Positions 27,655 to 37,119 are shown, numbered from the stretch's first letter. The stretch: DNA of 64,000 nt from Saprospiraceae bacterium (GCA_016714025.1 JADJOB010000002.1:541501-605500), one strand, 5' to 3'. The notes: generated by a model from the letters alone, not told the origin. Numbers and translations: made by a program.

Positions 27655-27662
27655 CAAAAATA
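27655..27662 (-). promoter_or_regulatory. Possible -7 box (TATTTTTG) for the TonB receptor
   Basis: Exact TAnnTTTG match on the minus strand, 18 bases before the ATG at 27637. The -33 element is not clear and no iron-box palindrome was recognised. Confidence 0.35.
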
Positions 27663-28025
27663 ATATAATTAAATTTCAATTACTCTGAACAATTAAAACT
27701 ATTATTTGAAAACTGTTAATTATTATTTAAACAGTTTATTAAATCGTGTGTATTAGATAAAACATAATTTGTAATCAATTCAATTAAGCTTATTTACGTC
27801 AAAACTTAAAAAATGCTTAGATTATTTGGGTGAAATGAGCGTTTAATTGCAAATTAGTTCGAATTCCTAAAATCAGAAATCTTACGAATAAAGAAAATCT
27901 AAACGCAGTTTCCCCTTTCTTCTGAAATTTAATGTAAAGAAATGGTTTATAGAATCGCATTGAAATAATTCCAGATATATAAAATTGATTTTTAAAATAA
28001 ACTATTTGAGGACTAAATGATTGCT
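27663..28025. other. Non-coding gap between TonB receptor and methyltransferase
   Basis: About 360 very AT-rich bases with no ORF, RNA gene or convincing hairpin. Confidence 0.4.
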
Positions 28026-28772
28026 TTAGGAAATTAATTTAACAGTTCCCATCCTTAAATGGCATGGAAAATAGATTGATTTAATTGTTTGATCTGGCCA
28101 TTCAGCTTTTAGTTTTTCATCTATCCATGGCAATAGATCCGTAGTGTTTTTTGCTCTATAGTGTTTCAAAGCGGACCAGGTACTGATATACCCTGTAAAA
28201 TGTTCACGGGTCCATTGGTATGCTATGCTAAAGGGTGGGCACTGAATTTCATCAAATGGAAATGGAATGGTGGTATACTCATCTGTGATGTATTGTCGTT
28301 CAGGATCCCAATATGCACCCAGGGCATCTTCATAAATTTCCAGAATAATATTATTGAGATTCCCTTCTAATACCGGATTATTATAAGCCCATGCAGCTAT
28401 AATTCCGCCAGGTTTCAAAACACGATGTACTTGTTTATAAAACACATTAAAATCAAACCAATGAATTGCCTGTGCAACAGTTATTAAATCAATGCTTTTA
28501 TCTTCTATAGTACATTGCTCCGCTGATTCTAAACGGTATTCAATATTTTCTGATTTAAAAGCCTGATCCAATTGTTGCCTGCTGATATCTGTGGCAATTA
28601 TTTTTTTAAAATGATGCGCTAACTCCATTGCAACTTGTCCATTACCCGTTCCACAATCCCAGGCTGTATGCTTAGTCTTGCAATGATCCAGGATAAAACG
28701 TATCAGTTCTATTGGATAGCTCGGCCTGTATTTTGAATAATCTGCTGCAACTTCTGAAAAATTATCTTTCAT
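28026..28772 (-). CDS. Class I SAM-dependent methyltransferase
   Basis: 248 residues. It begins with FSEVAADYSKYRPSYP, a start common in the UbiE/trans-aconitate-type methyltransferases, then the SAM motif AWDCGTGNGQVAMEL, the acidic ATDISRQQL, and TVAQAIHWFDF and VLKPGGIIAAW (motifs II-III). The substrate cannot be told from sequence; members act on small metabolites. It is isolated, with non-coding stretches on both sides. Confidence 0.82.
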   Translation of the reverse strand: MKDNFSEVAADYSKYRPSYPIELIRFILDHCKTKHTAWDCGTGNGQVAMELAHHFKKIIATDISRQQLDQAFKSENIEYRLESAEQCTIEDKSIDLITVAQAIHWFDFNVFYKQVHRVLKPGGIIAAWAYNNPVLEGNLNNIILEIYEDALGAYWDPERQYITDEYTTIPFPFDEIQCPPFSIAYQWTREHFTGYISTWSALKHYRAKNTTDLLPWIDEKLKAEWPDQTIKSIYFPCHLRMGTVKLIS

Positions 28773-29573
28773 AAAACTAAATTTATCAATCTACTGCTGA
28801 ACACATGACAAGTTGTGTTTAATTTTTAATGGTGAATTTAAATGCATTCTGGAAATAAACTTTGGTCAATTAGTTCGATAATTTGGTTTGAGAGTCAAAT
28901 GAACAATAAAGATAAAATTTCCCACAGCATTTTGCATGGAGCTGAGTAAAATTTCATTAAGTACAAATTTTAAAGAAAATATTGATTTTGAAAGTACGCT
29001 GGTTCATGAAAAGCTTCAATGACATTTCTATGAATAATAATTTACTTGAAAAATAAATTTCATATTAATTGAAGACATCATTGATTGCTGCCATTTTCAG
29101 CAGTTGTTTAAAAAAAATTTTAATTCTTGAATAGCTTATGATAAGATCTTGATCTTCCCTAATATTTAAAATAAGAATAGCGAGACTATGTATTCATCTC
29201 GCTATTTCGGATATATATGGGAAATTAAAAATAAAGCAGTAAAACTGCTATTTTTTTTTTGATTCAGATAATACTACAAAAATAAGAATTGCATTTAGAT
29301 CACCAAAATTATTTAATAAATATTTAAAAAAATTAATGGAATTAAAACGATTAAACCAGGCAGTCCTTAAGTTTTATTACTATTTATAAATTTACCAAAT
29401 ATGCCTGAATCATGTCAATCATTAATTCATTATAATTCAATTGATTTTGAATCAAACAGAAGTCTTTGAGCCATGGCTTTTGCAGTTTGCTTAGTAGCCT
29501 CAATAGCACCCTGGATTATCCAGGATTATTGCTTCATTTCTATAATTGGCAATCCGCAATAGAAAATTCGTAA
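28773..29573. other. Long non-coding stretch downstream of recA
   Basis: About 800 bases without a credible gene. It contains the hairpin at 29176-29206. Around 29450-29520 the minus strand has a short coding-like stretch (GAIEATKQTAKAMAQRL) ending in a stop, which may be a gene remnant I cannot identify. A palindrome CCTGGATTATCCAGG is at 29512-29526. Confidence 0.4.
29176..29206. terminator. Hairpin, possible terminator
   Basis: Perfect 10-bp stem AATAGCGAGA/TCTCGCTATT with an 11-nt loop. On the minus strand it is followed by a modest T-rich stretch. It lies ~370 bp past the recA stop, so which transcript it serves is unclear. Confidence 0.35.
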
Positions 29574-30620
29574 TTAGTTATCTTCTTCTTCTCCAGCTGC
29601 AACCTTTACTAATTTTCCGGTAGCTAATTTCAATTTGATTTTTTCTTCAATTTCTTTAGAAAGTTCAGGATTGTCTTCAATAAATTGCTTTGCTGAATCT
29701 CTGCCCTGTGCAATTTTTGTCCCTTCATAACTAAACCAAGAGCCACTTTTTTGAATAACTCCTAAATCTGATCCAAGATCTACGATTTCACCAGATTTTG
29801 AAATGCCTTGACCATACATAATATCAAATTCAGCTGTCTTAAACGGTGGCGCCAGTTTATTCTTTACTACTTTAACTTTTACACGGTTCCCTAAAATATT
29901 TCCATCCTTATCTTTTATCGCATTACTGGTTCTGCGGATATCCATTCTGAGTGATGCATAAAATTTTAAGGCATTTCCCCCGGTAGTTGTTTCCGGATTT
30001 CCAAACATGACCCCTATTTTCTCACGCAATTGGTTGATAAATATGCAGCAACAGCCTGTTTTTCCGATGGTGCCCGTAAGTTTACGCATCGCTTGAGACA
30101 TCAAACGGGCCTGTAAACCCATTTTGGATTCTCCCATTTCGCCTTCAATTTCACTTTTTGGAACCAAAGCAGCCACTGAGTCGATCACTATGATATCAAT
30201 AGCACCTGAGCGAATCAGATTTTCAGCAATTTCCAGTGCTTGTTCGCCATTATCAGGCTGTGAAATCAACAAATCTTCGGTATTAACGCCCAATGCTTCG
30301 GCATAAGCCCGATCAAAGGCATGCTCTGCATCAATAAATGCGGCAATTCCTCCTTTTTTCTGAGATTCAGCAATCGCGTGAATGGCTAATGTGGTCTTTC
30401 CTGAACTCTCCGGTCCATAAATTTCTACAACCCGCCCTTTTGGCAGGCCTCCAATTCCAAGTGCGATATCCAATCCCAACGAACCAGTAGAAATGGAGTC
30501 AATTTCATCCAAAACCGGCTTATCGCCCAATTTCATAATACTGCCCTTTCCATAGGTTTTCTCCAAACGGTCAACGGTCAATTGAAGGGCTTTTAATTTT
30601 TCATCTCTTTCTTTAGACAT
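29574..30620 (-). CDS. recA: RecA recombinase
   Basis: ATP-dependent strand-exchange protein and SOS co-protease. 348 residues with Walker A GPESSGKT, VIDSVAALVP (Walker B), the L2-region MFGNPETTTGGNALKFYAS and an acidic C-terminal tail (AAGEEEDN). All core motifs are intact. A -7 box lies 23 bases before the ATG. A palindromic LexA box was looked for upstream and not recognised. An SRAP/HMCES gene lies 2.3 kb upstream on the same strand. Confidence 0.97.
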   Translation of the reverse strand: MSKERDEKLKALQLTVDRLEKTYGKGSIMKLGDKPVLDEIDSISTGSLGLDIALGIGGLPKGRVVEIYGPESSGKTTLAIHAIAESQKKGGIAAFIDAEHAFDRAYAEALGVNTEDLLISQPDNGEQALEIAENLIRSGAIDIIVIDSVAALVPKSEIEGEMGESKMGLQARLMSQAMRKLTGTIGKTGCCCIFINQLREKIGVMFGNPETTTGGNALKFYASLRMDIRRTSNAIKDKDGNILGNRVKVKVVKNKLAPPFKTAEFDIMYGQGISKSGEIVDLGSDLGVIQKSGSWFSYEGTKIAQGRDSAKQFIEDNPELSKEIEEKIKLKLATGKLVKVAAGEEEDN

Positions 30621-30642
30621 ATTGTAATTTATTATATAGATG

Positions 30643-30650
30643 CAAATTTA
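30643..30650 (-). promoter_or_regulatory. Bacteroidota -7 box (TAAATTTG) for recA
   Basis: Minus-strand TAAATTTG, an exact TAnnTTTG match, ends 23 bases before the recA ATG. The -33 position is poor. Confidence 0.45.
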
Positions 30651-30700
30651 ATATATATCATCGAGCTGGTTTCGGAATGTTTTAAACGGCATTGGAAGGG

Positions 30701-31198
30701 AGTACGGCTGGACGGCTGGACGGCTGAAGGGCTGGACATTTTTTAACAACTGATTTTGGTTTGTACATTTTTGACCACTGACTACTTATTGCTGACTACT
30801 GATTTTGGGGCTGGACGGCTGAAGGGCTGGACATTTTTAACAACTGATTTTGGTTTGTAATTTTTGACCACTGACTACTTATTGCTGACTACTGATTTTG
30901 GGGCTGAAGGGCTGGACGGCTGAAGGACTGAACGGCTGAACATTTTTTAACTATTGATTTTGGTTTGTACATTTTTGACCACTGACTACTTATTGCTGAC
31001 TACTGATTTTGGGGCTGAAGGGCTGAATGGCTGATGGGATGAACGACTAAACATTTTTTAACTATTGATTTTGGTTTGTACATTTTTGACCACTGACTAC
31101 TTATTGCTGACTACTGATTTTGGGGCTGAAGGGCTGAATGGCTGATGGGATGAACGACTAAACATTTTTTAACTATTGATTTTGGTTTGTACATTTTG
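30701..31198. repeat. Five-copy tandem repeat, 94-111 bp period
   Basis: The sequence GATTTTGGTTTGTA recurs at about 30752, 30846, 30956, 31067 and 31178. Each copy is joined to TTGACCACTGACTACTTATT and to a variable GGCTGGACGGCTGAAGG-like decamer section. The last two full copies are almost identical, which points to recent duplication. No open frame spans it. The variable section of each unit is itself built from GGCTGAAGG/GGCTGGAC decamers. Confidence 0.9.
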
Positions 31199-31200
31199 CA

Positions 31201-31256
31201 AGCTTATTAGCTTGTTAGCTTATTCGCTTATTAGCTTATTAGCTTATTAGCTTGCA
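31201..31256. repeat. Short tandem repeat, seven 8-bp units (AGCTTATT)
   Basis: Seven near-identical octamers AGCTTATT, with first and last copies placed so that TTGCAAGCTTA and TAGCTTGCAA form inverted ends. Directly follows the 111-bp array. Confidence 0.85.
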
Positions 31257-31376
31257 AGAATTTTTCAACTACTGACCACTAATTGCTGACTACTAATTTT
31301 TGGGCTTCTCTCTTTCTGTTGTAAAATAATTTTATTACAAATAGATCAATTGTAAATAATTTGCAAATTCCGGACA

Positions 31377-31426
31377 AAAAATCAGGGTTTACCCTGAGTG
31401 CCCAATCAGGGTAAACCCTGATTTTT
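31377..31426. terminator. Perfect 21-bp inverted repeat with self-palindromic arms (hairpin/bidirectional terminator or operator)
   Basis: Arms at 31377-31397 and 31406-31426 are perfectly complementary around an 8-nt loop (GTGCCCAA), flanked by A5 and T5, as in a bidirectional terminator. Each arm contains TCAGGGTTTACCCTGA or its complement, which is itself a 7-bp inverted repeat, so two smaller hairpins can form instead of one large one. No gene is close enough to assign it. Confidence 0.55.
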
Positions 31427-31517
31427 CATCTCAAACTTGGAAAATTCAATATTCTATCATAACATTGTAATATCATTTTACGTAATAGTATTATGAGAAC
31501 ACATTTTCGAAAACCGA

Positions 31518-31535
31518 TTTACCAAATTTGGTAAA
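31518..31535. promoter_or_regulatory. 18-bp perfect palindrome (possible regulator site)
   Basis: TTTACCAAATTTGGTAAA is a perfect palindrome, of the size expected for a dimeric regulator, in the non-coding stretch between recA and the T9SS protein. No adjacent promoter or gene was identified. Confidence 0.35.
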
Positions 31536-31568
31536 CGTTTCATGAGATAATTTTTCACAGGGATTATG

Positions 31569-31600
31569 AACCGCCTTCGTTGACAGCAATGAAGGCGGTT
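31569..31600 (+). terminator. Rho-independent-like hairpin
   Basis: Perfect 10-bp stem AACCGCCTTC/GAAGGCGGTT with a 12-nt loop, followed on the plus strand by TTTCATTT. No plus-strand gene ends just before it, so it may end an unrecognised short transcript. Confidence 0.4.
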
Positions 31601-31996
31601 TCATTTAATGTAACTGGCTTCTGATTCCAATTAAAAAATCCCGCGATTCCCTTTTAATTCGGTGTCGAAGTTTTACAACCAACCAAAGCAGTGGACAATG
31701 ATTCCAATACAAATTTTAAATGCGCTTCAATAACCAAGCTACTAAACTCATACAAGACTTACATCAATCCATTCTTCAACCTCCAAATCAAAGACAAATC
31801 ATTTCGAATTTTTATTCACGTTAATTTTGGTGTCTCTGAATCTTCGTTCTCATTTAATTTGATCATTCTTTAGCTTATCTTTTTAGGGTTAAATAAAATT
31901 CTAAAGCGAATGTATAACAAAATACAAATCGTATGATGCTAACTTATTGAATGAAGCTAGATAATTATTGAATCCAGGGTTGGATTGATTTTGAGG
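31601..31996. other. Non-coding stretch
   Basis: About 400 bases with only a weak 60-codon plus-strand frame at 31691-31873 that shows no family features or promoter; I see nothing firm here. Confidence 0.35.
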
Positions 31997-32854
31997 CTAT
32001 CTGACTAAAATAATTCGTTGATGCACCATCTGCTTATTGATTGTATAAACCAGAAAATAAGAGCCATTTGGCAATGGATCCAGTTTTAATTGCATTCTAC
32101 CAGATTGAATTTCTTTTTCCACTTTATATTGATTTCCCAAAGCATCAAAGAGCAGGTATTCTTTATCTATTGCATCTAAATTAAAACGTTCCCAATTCAA
32201 CAAATCACAATTCACTAAAATTGCTTTTGATTTTTTGTGTTCTATCGAATTATTTTCTACACCAGTAATCTGCTTACAAGTCACATTATAGATCAATACC
32301 CAATATAATTTGAGTTGATTCAAATATAAAACAACATAATCTTGCCCTGCAAATTTTGATTCCGCTTGATACAGTAGCAAGTCATCTACCGGACCCGGCA
32401 ACAAGCTGGCTTGTCCATGAATCGGTTTATCAGAAAGTTCCGTTTCGTAACGAAAGTCGATTTTAAATGTATCTACGACATCACATTCCGTATTAATAAT
32501 CAAAAACGAATCAATGCTTGCATTGCAAATTATATCAAGGATGTAAATTCCCGTATCACAGGTGATTTGCGTTGCTTTTGCGCATAAGACCATCAAGGTA
32601 TCAAAACCATGAAAATATTTTGGAGGTCTGTAATATAAAGTTTGTCGAAGTGATGAATCTTCACGAATTTCAGCAAAGCCAAAATGTGGCTTTTTTATTA
32701 TTGTTGCCGGATTCCAGGTCGGATAACCTAAATTGTTTCGTATCACACTGTCGTCACAATGCAATTTAATATGTTCACTAAATGTATGTTGTGTGTTGGC
32801 TACTATGCAGTTGAATAAAAAGAAACCGATTGTAATTATATTACTTAATTGCAT
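31997..32854 (-). CDS. Secreted protein with probable T9SS-type C-terminal domain, unknown function
   Basis: 285 residues with a signal peptide (IITIGFFLFNCIVAN). The middle has several Cys (HCDDS, LCAKATQITCDTG, IICNAS, NTECDV) and no family I recognise. The last ~75 residues (EYLLFDALGNQYKVEKEI ... GSYFLVYTINKQMVHQRIILV) match the pattern of a type A T9SS sorting domain. It is therefore probably exported to the surface. It is a single gene with short gaps on both sides. Confidence 0.68.
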   Translation of the reverse strand: MQLSNIITIGFFLFNCIVANTQHTFSEHIKLHCDDSVIRNNLGYPTWNPATIIKKPHFGFAEIREDSSLRQTLYYRPPKYFHGFDTLMVLCAKATQITCDTGIYILDIICNASIDSFLIINTECDVVDTFKIDFRYETELSDKPIHGQASLLPGPVDDLLLYQAESKFAGQDYVVLYLNQLKLYWVLIYNVTCKQITGVENNSIEHKKSKAILVNCDLLNWERFNLDAIDKEYLLFDALGNQYKVEKEIQSGRMQLKLDPLPNGSYFLVYTINKQMVHQRIILVR

Positions 32855-32936
32855 TGTAGATCCTTAAATCAATGCAATCTAATAAACTTAATCCAATTAT
32901 GCCAGCAAGGATTTTAGACGAATAGACTTCCGGGTT

Positions 32937-33614
32937 TTAAATTGGTACCACCAAACTGGCATCATTATTCCTCACATTATTAACCATCGAAGAAACTTCA
33001 TAAGCACGCATCCACTCATCGGGATATGGTTTTAATAAATGCAAGCTGTCTTGAATCGACATCCCTTCTTCCAACCACAGCCTTTCTTCTTCTGGCAATA
33101 AGATGCAGGGCATTCGATCATGGATTGGTTTCATAAATTCATTAGCAGGCATGGTAATAATGCTAAAACTTGGAATGGTTTTTCCTTCCGGACTTTTCCA
33201 ACTGTCGTATATACCTGCCATAAAAAACACCTCTTGATTGGTGGTTTGAATGCGCAGTGGGGTTTTGATTTTTCCGACTCCTTTTTTCCATTCATAAAAT
33301 CCATCCATGGGTACCAAACAGCGTCGTTTCTCCAAAGCGGATTTGAAAAAGGGTTTTTCCAGTAATCCCTCAATGCGGGCATTGATCATTTTACTGCCAA
33401 TGCTCATGTCTTTTGCCCAAAAGGGAATGAGCCCCCATTTCAAATAATTATAATGTCGCTTATCTCCTTGTGTAATTACAGGATGCCAATGTGTTGGTGC
33501 TATATTAAAACTGGGTAATGGATTGTAACGCTCTAAATCTTCCGAATAAAAATCGGCATCAAAGCGTTCTTCCAGTTCGGATTCCACTTTGGTAAGAGAA
33601 CCCCTGCCACACAT
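32937..33614 (-). CDS. SOS response-associated peptidase (SRAP/HMCES/YedK)
   Basis: 225 residues. Cys2 after Met removal (MCGRGSL) is the residue that crosslinks to abasic sites in single-stranded DNA. Also present are the NARIEGLLEKPFFK segment with its conserved Asn/Glu, RRCLVPMDGFYEWKK and the catalytic His in IHDRMPCIL. YedK-type proteins shield abasic sites at replication forks. It sits 13 bp after the SPOR gene, probably in one transcript, and on the same strand as recA. Confidence 0.93.
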   Translation of the reverse strand: MCGRGSLTKVESELEERFDADFYSEDLERYNPLPSFNIAPTHWHPVITQGDKRHYNYLKWGLIPFWAKDMSIGSKMINARIEGLLEKPFFKSALEKRRCLVPMDGFYEWKKGVGKIKTPLRIQTTNQEVFFMAGIYDSWKSPEGKTIPSFSIITMPANEFMKPIHDRMPCILLPEEERLWLEEGMSIQDSLHLLKPYPDEWMRAYEVSSMVNNVRNNDASLVVPI

Positions 33615-33627
33615 ACTTAAAAGGGGC

Positions 33628-34395
33628 TTATTTCGCTTTTAAAAAGGCTTTTTCTCCTTTCGCTTTTAACTTGCTGACAATTTTATCTGCTTCCTGCCGA
33701 CTTGCATATTGACCGACTACAGCGGAATAATATTCTGAGGAGCCAAAGACTTTTTTCGTCGCTCCTTTGTAGCCCATTTTCTTCAATTTTACAACTTGCT
33801 CATCTGCATGTGCCGGTACGATAAAGCTACCGGAAACCACGTAAAAACCTGCAGAACTTGTGGCACTGACCTTCGTACTTTTCATTTCTGCGGCCTTCTT
33901 TGTTTCCGCCTTTGGACTTGCTTTGCTAGCTGTACTTGTATTGGATTTTGAACTTGAATTCGACTTTACTACAGCCGTTTTGCTGCTAGGAACAGACACA
34001 GTCTCCGTTTTTTTGGACTCCACTTTTTCCGATACTTTTTGGGCTTTCGGATTGGTATTTACCGCTGCTGAAGGCTCCGCAGCCGCTACCGGCTGACTGT
34101 AATCAACCGCTCCATTCAGGGTTTTACTGGCTTCTGTGGTGCTGCCTGCTAAAAGCTTGGATTCTGCAGGTGCCCCTACTTTTTCCGGTAATTGACCGGT
34201 TAGGTCCATAATCATACTATCTTCTGATGTAATTGCAGTTTGATTTTGTGGATCCATAAACAGACTGTCCGTCATTTCTGAAGTCGGTGGAATATCGTCC
34301 GATGGGGTTTTACTGCGCTTGTAAATCATGACCGCTATAGCAACGACCAATAAGACCAATAAAAGGTATAAAAGGATGCGAATTAGGTTTTTCAT
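33628..34395 (-). CDS. SPOR-domain membrane protein
   Basis: 255 residues: one N-terminal transmembrane segment (about 5-25), a long low-complexity Ser/Lys/Ala/Thr linker, and a C-terminal SPOR domain (about 180-255; GFYVVSGSFIVPAHADEQV, YYSAVVGQYASRQEADKIV). SPOR domains bind denuded glycan strands in peptidoglycan, often at the division septum, so a cell-envelope or division role is likely. It is upstream of SRAP by 13 bp and has a good -7 box. Confidence 0.88.
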   Translation of the reverse strand: MKNLIRILLYLLLVLLVVAIAVMIYKRSKTPSDDIPPTSEMTDSLFMDPQNQTAITSEDSMIMDLTGQLPEKVGAPAESKLLAGSTTEASKTLNGAVDYSQPVAAAEPSAAVNTNPKAQKVSEKVESKKTETVSVPSSKTAVVKSNSSSKSNTSTASKASPKAETKKAAEMKSTKVSATSSAGFYVVSGSFIVPAHADEQVVKLKKMGYKGATKKVFGSSEYYSAVVGQYASRQEADKIVSKLKAKGEKAFLKAK

Positions 34396-34417
34396 TGGGG
34401 GTATATCTATTTAAGGG

Positions 34418-34425
34418 CAAATATA
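34418..34425 (-). promoter_or_regulatory. Bacteroidota -7 box (TATATTTG) for the SPOR-SRAP pair
   Basis: Minus-strand TATATTTG, exact TAnnTTTG match, 23 bases before the ATG at 34395. Confidence 0.45.
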
Positions 34426-34465
34426 CAATTATTTATAAATTAAATAAAATTATTATATATAAATG

Positions 34466-34920
34466 GGGGATAGTTGATAGGGGATAGTTGTTAGTTGATA
34501 GGAGGAGCCAGGAGCTAGTTGATGGGGTAAGCAGTTAGTGAGTGAATCTGCTGTTTATTAATAATTCTCCTCTACCTAATGGTACTATTGGATTGACATT
34601 TTGACCCTTTTTTGGGCCAAGTTATTTCAGGTAGTATATTTCATTGAACATTGAGAATTGAGCATTGCTCATTGAACATTAAAAATCTTGATTTGGAGTA
34701 ACAATGCACCAGAAATGAAAAACCTACCATCATTAAATTAAAAAAAATACAAGTAATTCCACACAAGGACAAACTATCAACTAACAACTATCACCTATCA
34801 ACTATATTACCCATCAACTATCAATTAATGCTCAATATTCAATGTTCAATGCTCAATGACTAACAACTATCCACTATCAACTAACAACTATCACCTAACA
34901 ACTATCACCTATCAACTATA
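34466..34920. repeat. Intergenic inverted-repeat region
   Basis: GATAGTTGTTAGTTGATA at 34483-34500 recurs as its reverse complement at 34775-34792 and again exactly 100 bp later at 34875-34892. Inside, ATTGAGCATTGCTCATTGAA-type sequence at 34643-34680 is mirrored at 34825-34858. The two nested arms could form a large hairpin. No ORF. It resembles a miniature inverted-repeat element, but I see no target-site duplication. Confidence 0.7.
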
Positions 34921-36114
34921 TCACCTAATTTCCAGCACCATGCCTTTTAAATACGATCCTTCAGGATGAAATAAACTGACAGGATGATCCGGTCCTTGAC
35001 TTAATTTATGCAATACCCGGATCTCTCGTCCGCTTTCTATTCCGGCGGAAACGATGGTATGATAAAATAATTCTTCGGTGACAACTTGCGAACAAGAAAA
35101 GGTGAATAGGATTCCTGCAGGTTTGATTTTTTTCATTGCCAATGCATTGATTCGTTTGTAGGCTTTCATGGCAGTGTGCCGCTTACTCATGTTTTTTGCA
35201 AATGCCGGTGGATCCAATATGATCAAATCGTACAAACCGGGATCCATTTTTTCAAGATAATCTATAACGTCCAAACACATGGATTCATGTTTGTCATGAT
35301 TGATTGCATTTAATTCTAAATTGCGATTTAATATATCCAAAGCTTTGAATGAAATATCAATTGAATGGACCTCCTTTGCACCAGCGGCTAATGCATAAAT
35401 ACTAAATCCACCACTGTATGAAAAGGCATTGAGTATGGTTCGGTCTTTAGAATAAATTCCTAAGAGTTTTCGATTCTCCCGTTGATCCAGAAAAAACCCT
35501 GTTTTTTGACCTTCGAGTGCATCGATATAAAATTTATATCCATGTTCCATACATTTAATTTCCAGATTCTTTCCATAAACTATTTTATTGCTGATACCGC
35601 GTGCATATTCTTTTGGAAGACTGGATGCACTTTTGTCAATGATGCATAGTTCAGAATTGTCAAGAATTTTGGGAATGCAATTCACCAAACGATCTACAAT
35701 TTTATGCATTCCGATTGTATGACATTGTATCACTATTGTTTGATCATACACATCAATAATTAAACCGGGCAATTGATCTCCTTCACCATGAACCCATCGA
35801 TAACAGTTGGTCGATTGATTTGGAAAAAATAAATTCTTCCTTGTTTTTAAAGCTTTGCTTAATTGTTGTTCCCAAAATTCTTCCCGATAATCATCCTTTC
35901 CAAAATGCAACATTTTAATTGCAATCGAACCGTGATGAAAATGACCAAAGCCGAGACGATTGTGGTTTGAATCTGCTACATATACTAATTGTCCATCTTC
36001 GATTGCATTTGTATTCGTATGAATAGCTCCGGAAAAAACCCATGGATGCTTGCGCAACAAGCTAATTTCCTTTGATTTCTTTAATTCTATAATAGTTTCT
36101 TTTGTTAAATCCAT
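34921..36114 (-). CDS. Class I rRNA methyltransferase, RlmI-like (23S rRNA m5C1962)
   Basis: 397 residues in RlmI order: N-terminal PUA domain (KEISLLRKHPWVFSGAI), the EGQKTGFFLDQRENR hallmark, SAM site LNAFSYSGGFSIYALAAGA, and catalytic DPPAFAKN and FSCSQVV. RlmI methylates cytosine in 23S rRNA with SAM; the exact position is inferred from the family. It begins divergently from the cytochrome c gene with 45 bp between them. Confidence 0.88.
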   Translation of the reverse strand: MDLTKETIIELKKSKEISLLRKHPWVFSGAIHTNTNAIEDGQLVYVADSNHNRLGFGHFHHGSIAIKMLHFGKDDYREEFWEQQLSKALKTRKNLFFPNQSTNCYRWVHGEGDQLPGLIIDVYDQTIVIQCHTIGMHKIVDRLVNCIPKILDNSELCIIDKSASSLPKEYARGISNKIVYGKNLEIKCMEHGYKFYIDALEGQKTGFFLDQRENRKLLGIYSKDRTILNAFSYSGGFSIYALAAGAKEVHSIDISFKALDILNRNLELNAINHDKHESMCLDVIDYLEKMDPGLYDLIILDPPAFAKNMSKRHTAMKAYKRINALAMKKIKPAGILFTFSCSQVVTEELFYHTIVSAGIESGREIRVLHKLSQGPDHPVSLFHPEGSYLKGMVLEIR

Positions 36115-36159
36115 TTTCTGTTTAATTTCGTAATAACTAATAAGTAAATTTTTCTTTTT

Positions 36160-37119
36160 ATGAAAAAAGTATTGAAAGTCGTTTTATATATCGTGCTGGT
36201 TTTAATAGTGCTCGTGGTATCTTTTGCCGCGTTTATTTATTTCAGAGGAATTCCAACCTACGATCCGCCCCAAATTAATGAATTTACCTTATCCCCAACA
36301 GAACAAAAAATTGAAGAGGGTGCGCGTATATCAGCTTTAATCTGCAGTTCCTGCCATATGGGCAGCGATGGCAAACTCAGTGGTGGACTTATGAAAGACC
36401 TCGATCCTGCTTTTGGTACGGCATACATTGCCAATATCACCAACCATCCGGTTTATGGTATTGGAAAATGGACCGCTTCCGAACTTGCCCATTTTCTTCG
36501 CACAGGTTTACGTGCCGATGGACGGTATGCCCCACCATGGATGCCCAAGTTTAACCATTTGTCTGACCGCGATCTTGAATCTATTATTTGCTTTTTAAAA
36601 TCTGACCGACCTCAGGTACAAGCATCCGAACAGGTACATCCTGCAAGTCAACCAAGTTTCTTTGCTAAGTTTTTAGGAAATACCGTCTTTAAGCCTCTGG
36701 CGTATCCCAATGCTCCAATCGTGGCACCCGATACCAATGATCTTGTAAATTATGGTAAATACATAGCCCACGGTAAGATCGAATGCTATTCCTGCCATTC
36801 TGCTGATTTTGCTAAAATGAATCTTGAATTTCCAGAAAAGTCTTTGGGTTATATGGGTGGAGGCAATACCCTGATTGACCTGGATAAAAAGAAAATATTC
36901 TCAGCAAATATTACCATGGATACTGAAACAGGAATTGGAAACTGGACTTATGAAGACTTTTACAAAGCCCTCAAAGAAGGAAAAAGACCTGACGGGAAAG
37001 CCTTAAGGTATCCTATGCTGCCATTGGGCAACCTAAAAGATTTTGAAATTAAAGGCTTATGGGCTTATTTACAGACTGTTCCTAAAATTAAAAATCCAGT
37101 AAACAGAAACTGGAACTAA
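36160..37119 (+). CDS. Diheme cytochrome c, membrane-anchored
   Basis: 319 residues with an N-terminal hydrophobic anchor (about 5-30) and two c-type heme motifs: CSSCH near residue 62 and CYSCH near residue 209. Each is followed by a cytochrome c fold with candidate Met ligands (for example PPWMPKFNHLSD and YPMLPLGNLKD). It should carry electrons in the periplasm. The partner oxidase or dehydrogenase is not in the window. Confidence 0.88.
   Translation: MKKVLKVVLYIVLVLIVLVVSFAAFIYFRGIPTYDPPQINEFTLSPTEQKIEEGARISALICSSCHMGSDGKLSGGLMKDLDPAFGTAYIANITNHPVYGIGKWTASELAHFLRTGLRADGRYAPPWMPKFNHLSDRDLESIICFLKSDRPQVQASEQVHPASQPSFFAKFLGNTVFKPLAYPNAPIVAPDTNDLVNYGKYIAHGKIECYSCHSADFAKMNLEFPEKSLGYMGGGNTLIDLDKKKIFSANITMDTETGIGNWTYEDFYKALKEGKRPDGKALRYPMLPLGNLKDFEIKGLWAYLQTVPKIKNPVNRNWN

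Noticed and set aside
30621..30700. LexA/SOS box upstream of recA
   Set aside because: No convincing palindromic operator was seen there.
31691..31873. 60-codon plus-strand ORF
   Set aside because: No family features, promoter or neighbour context; composition fits non-coding AT-rich DNA.
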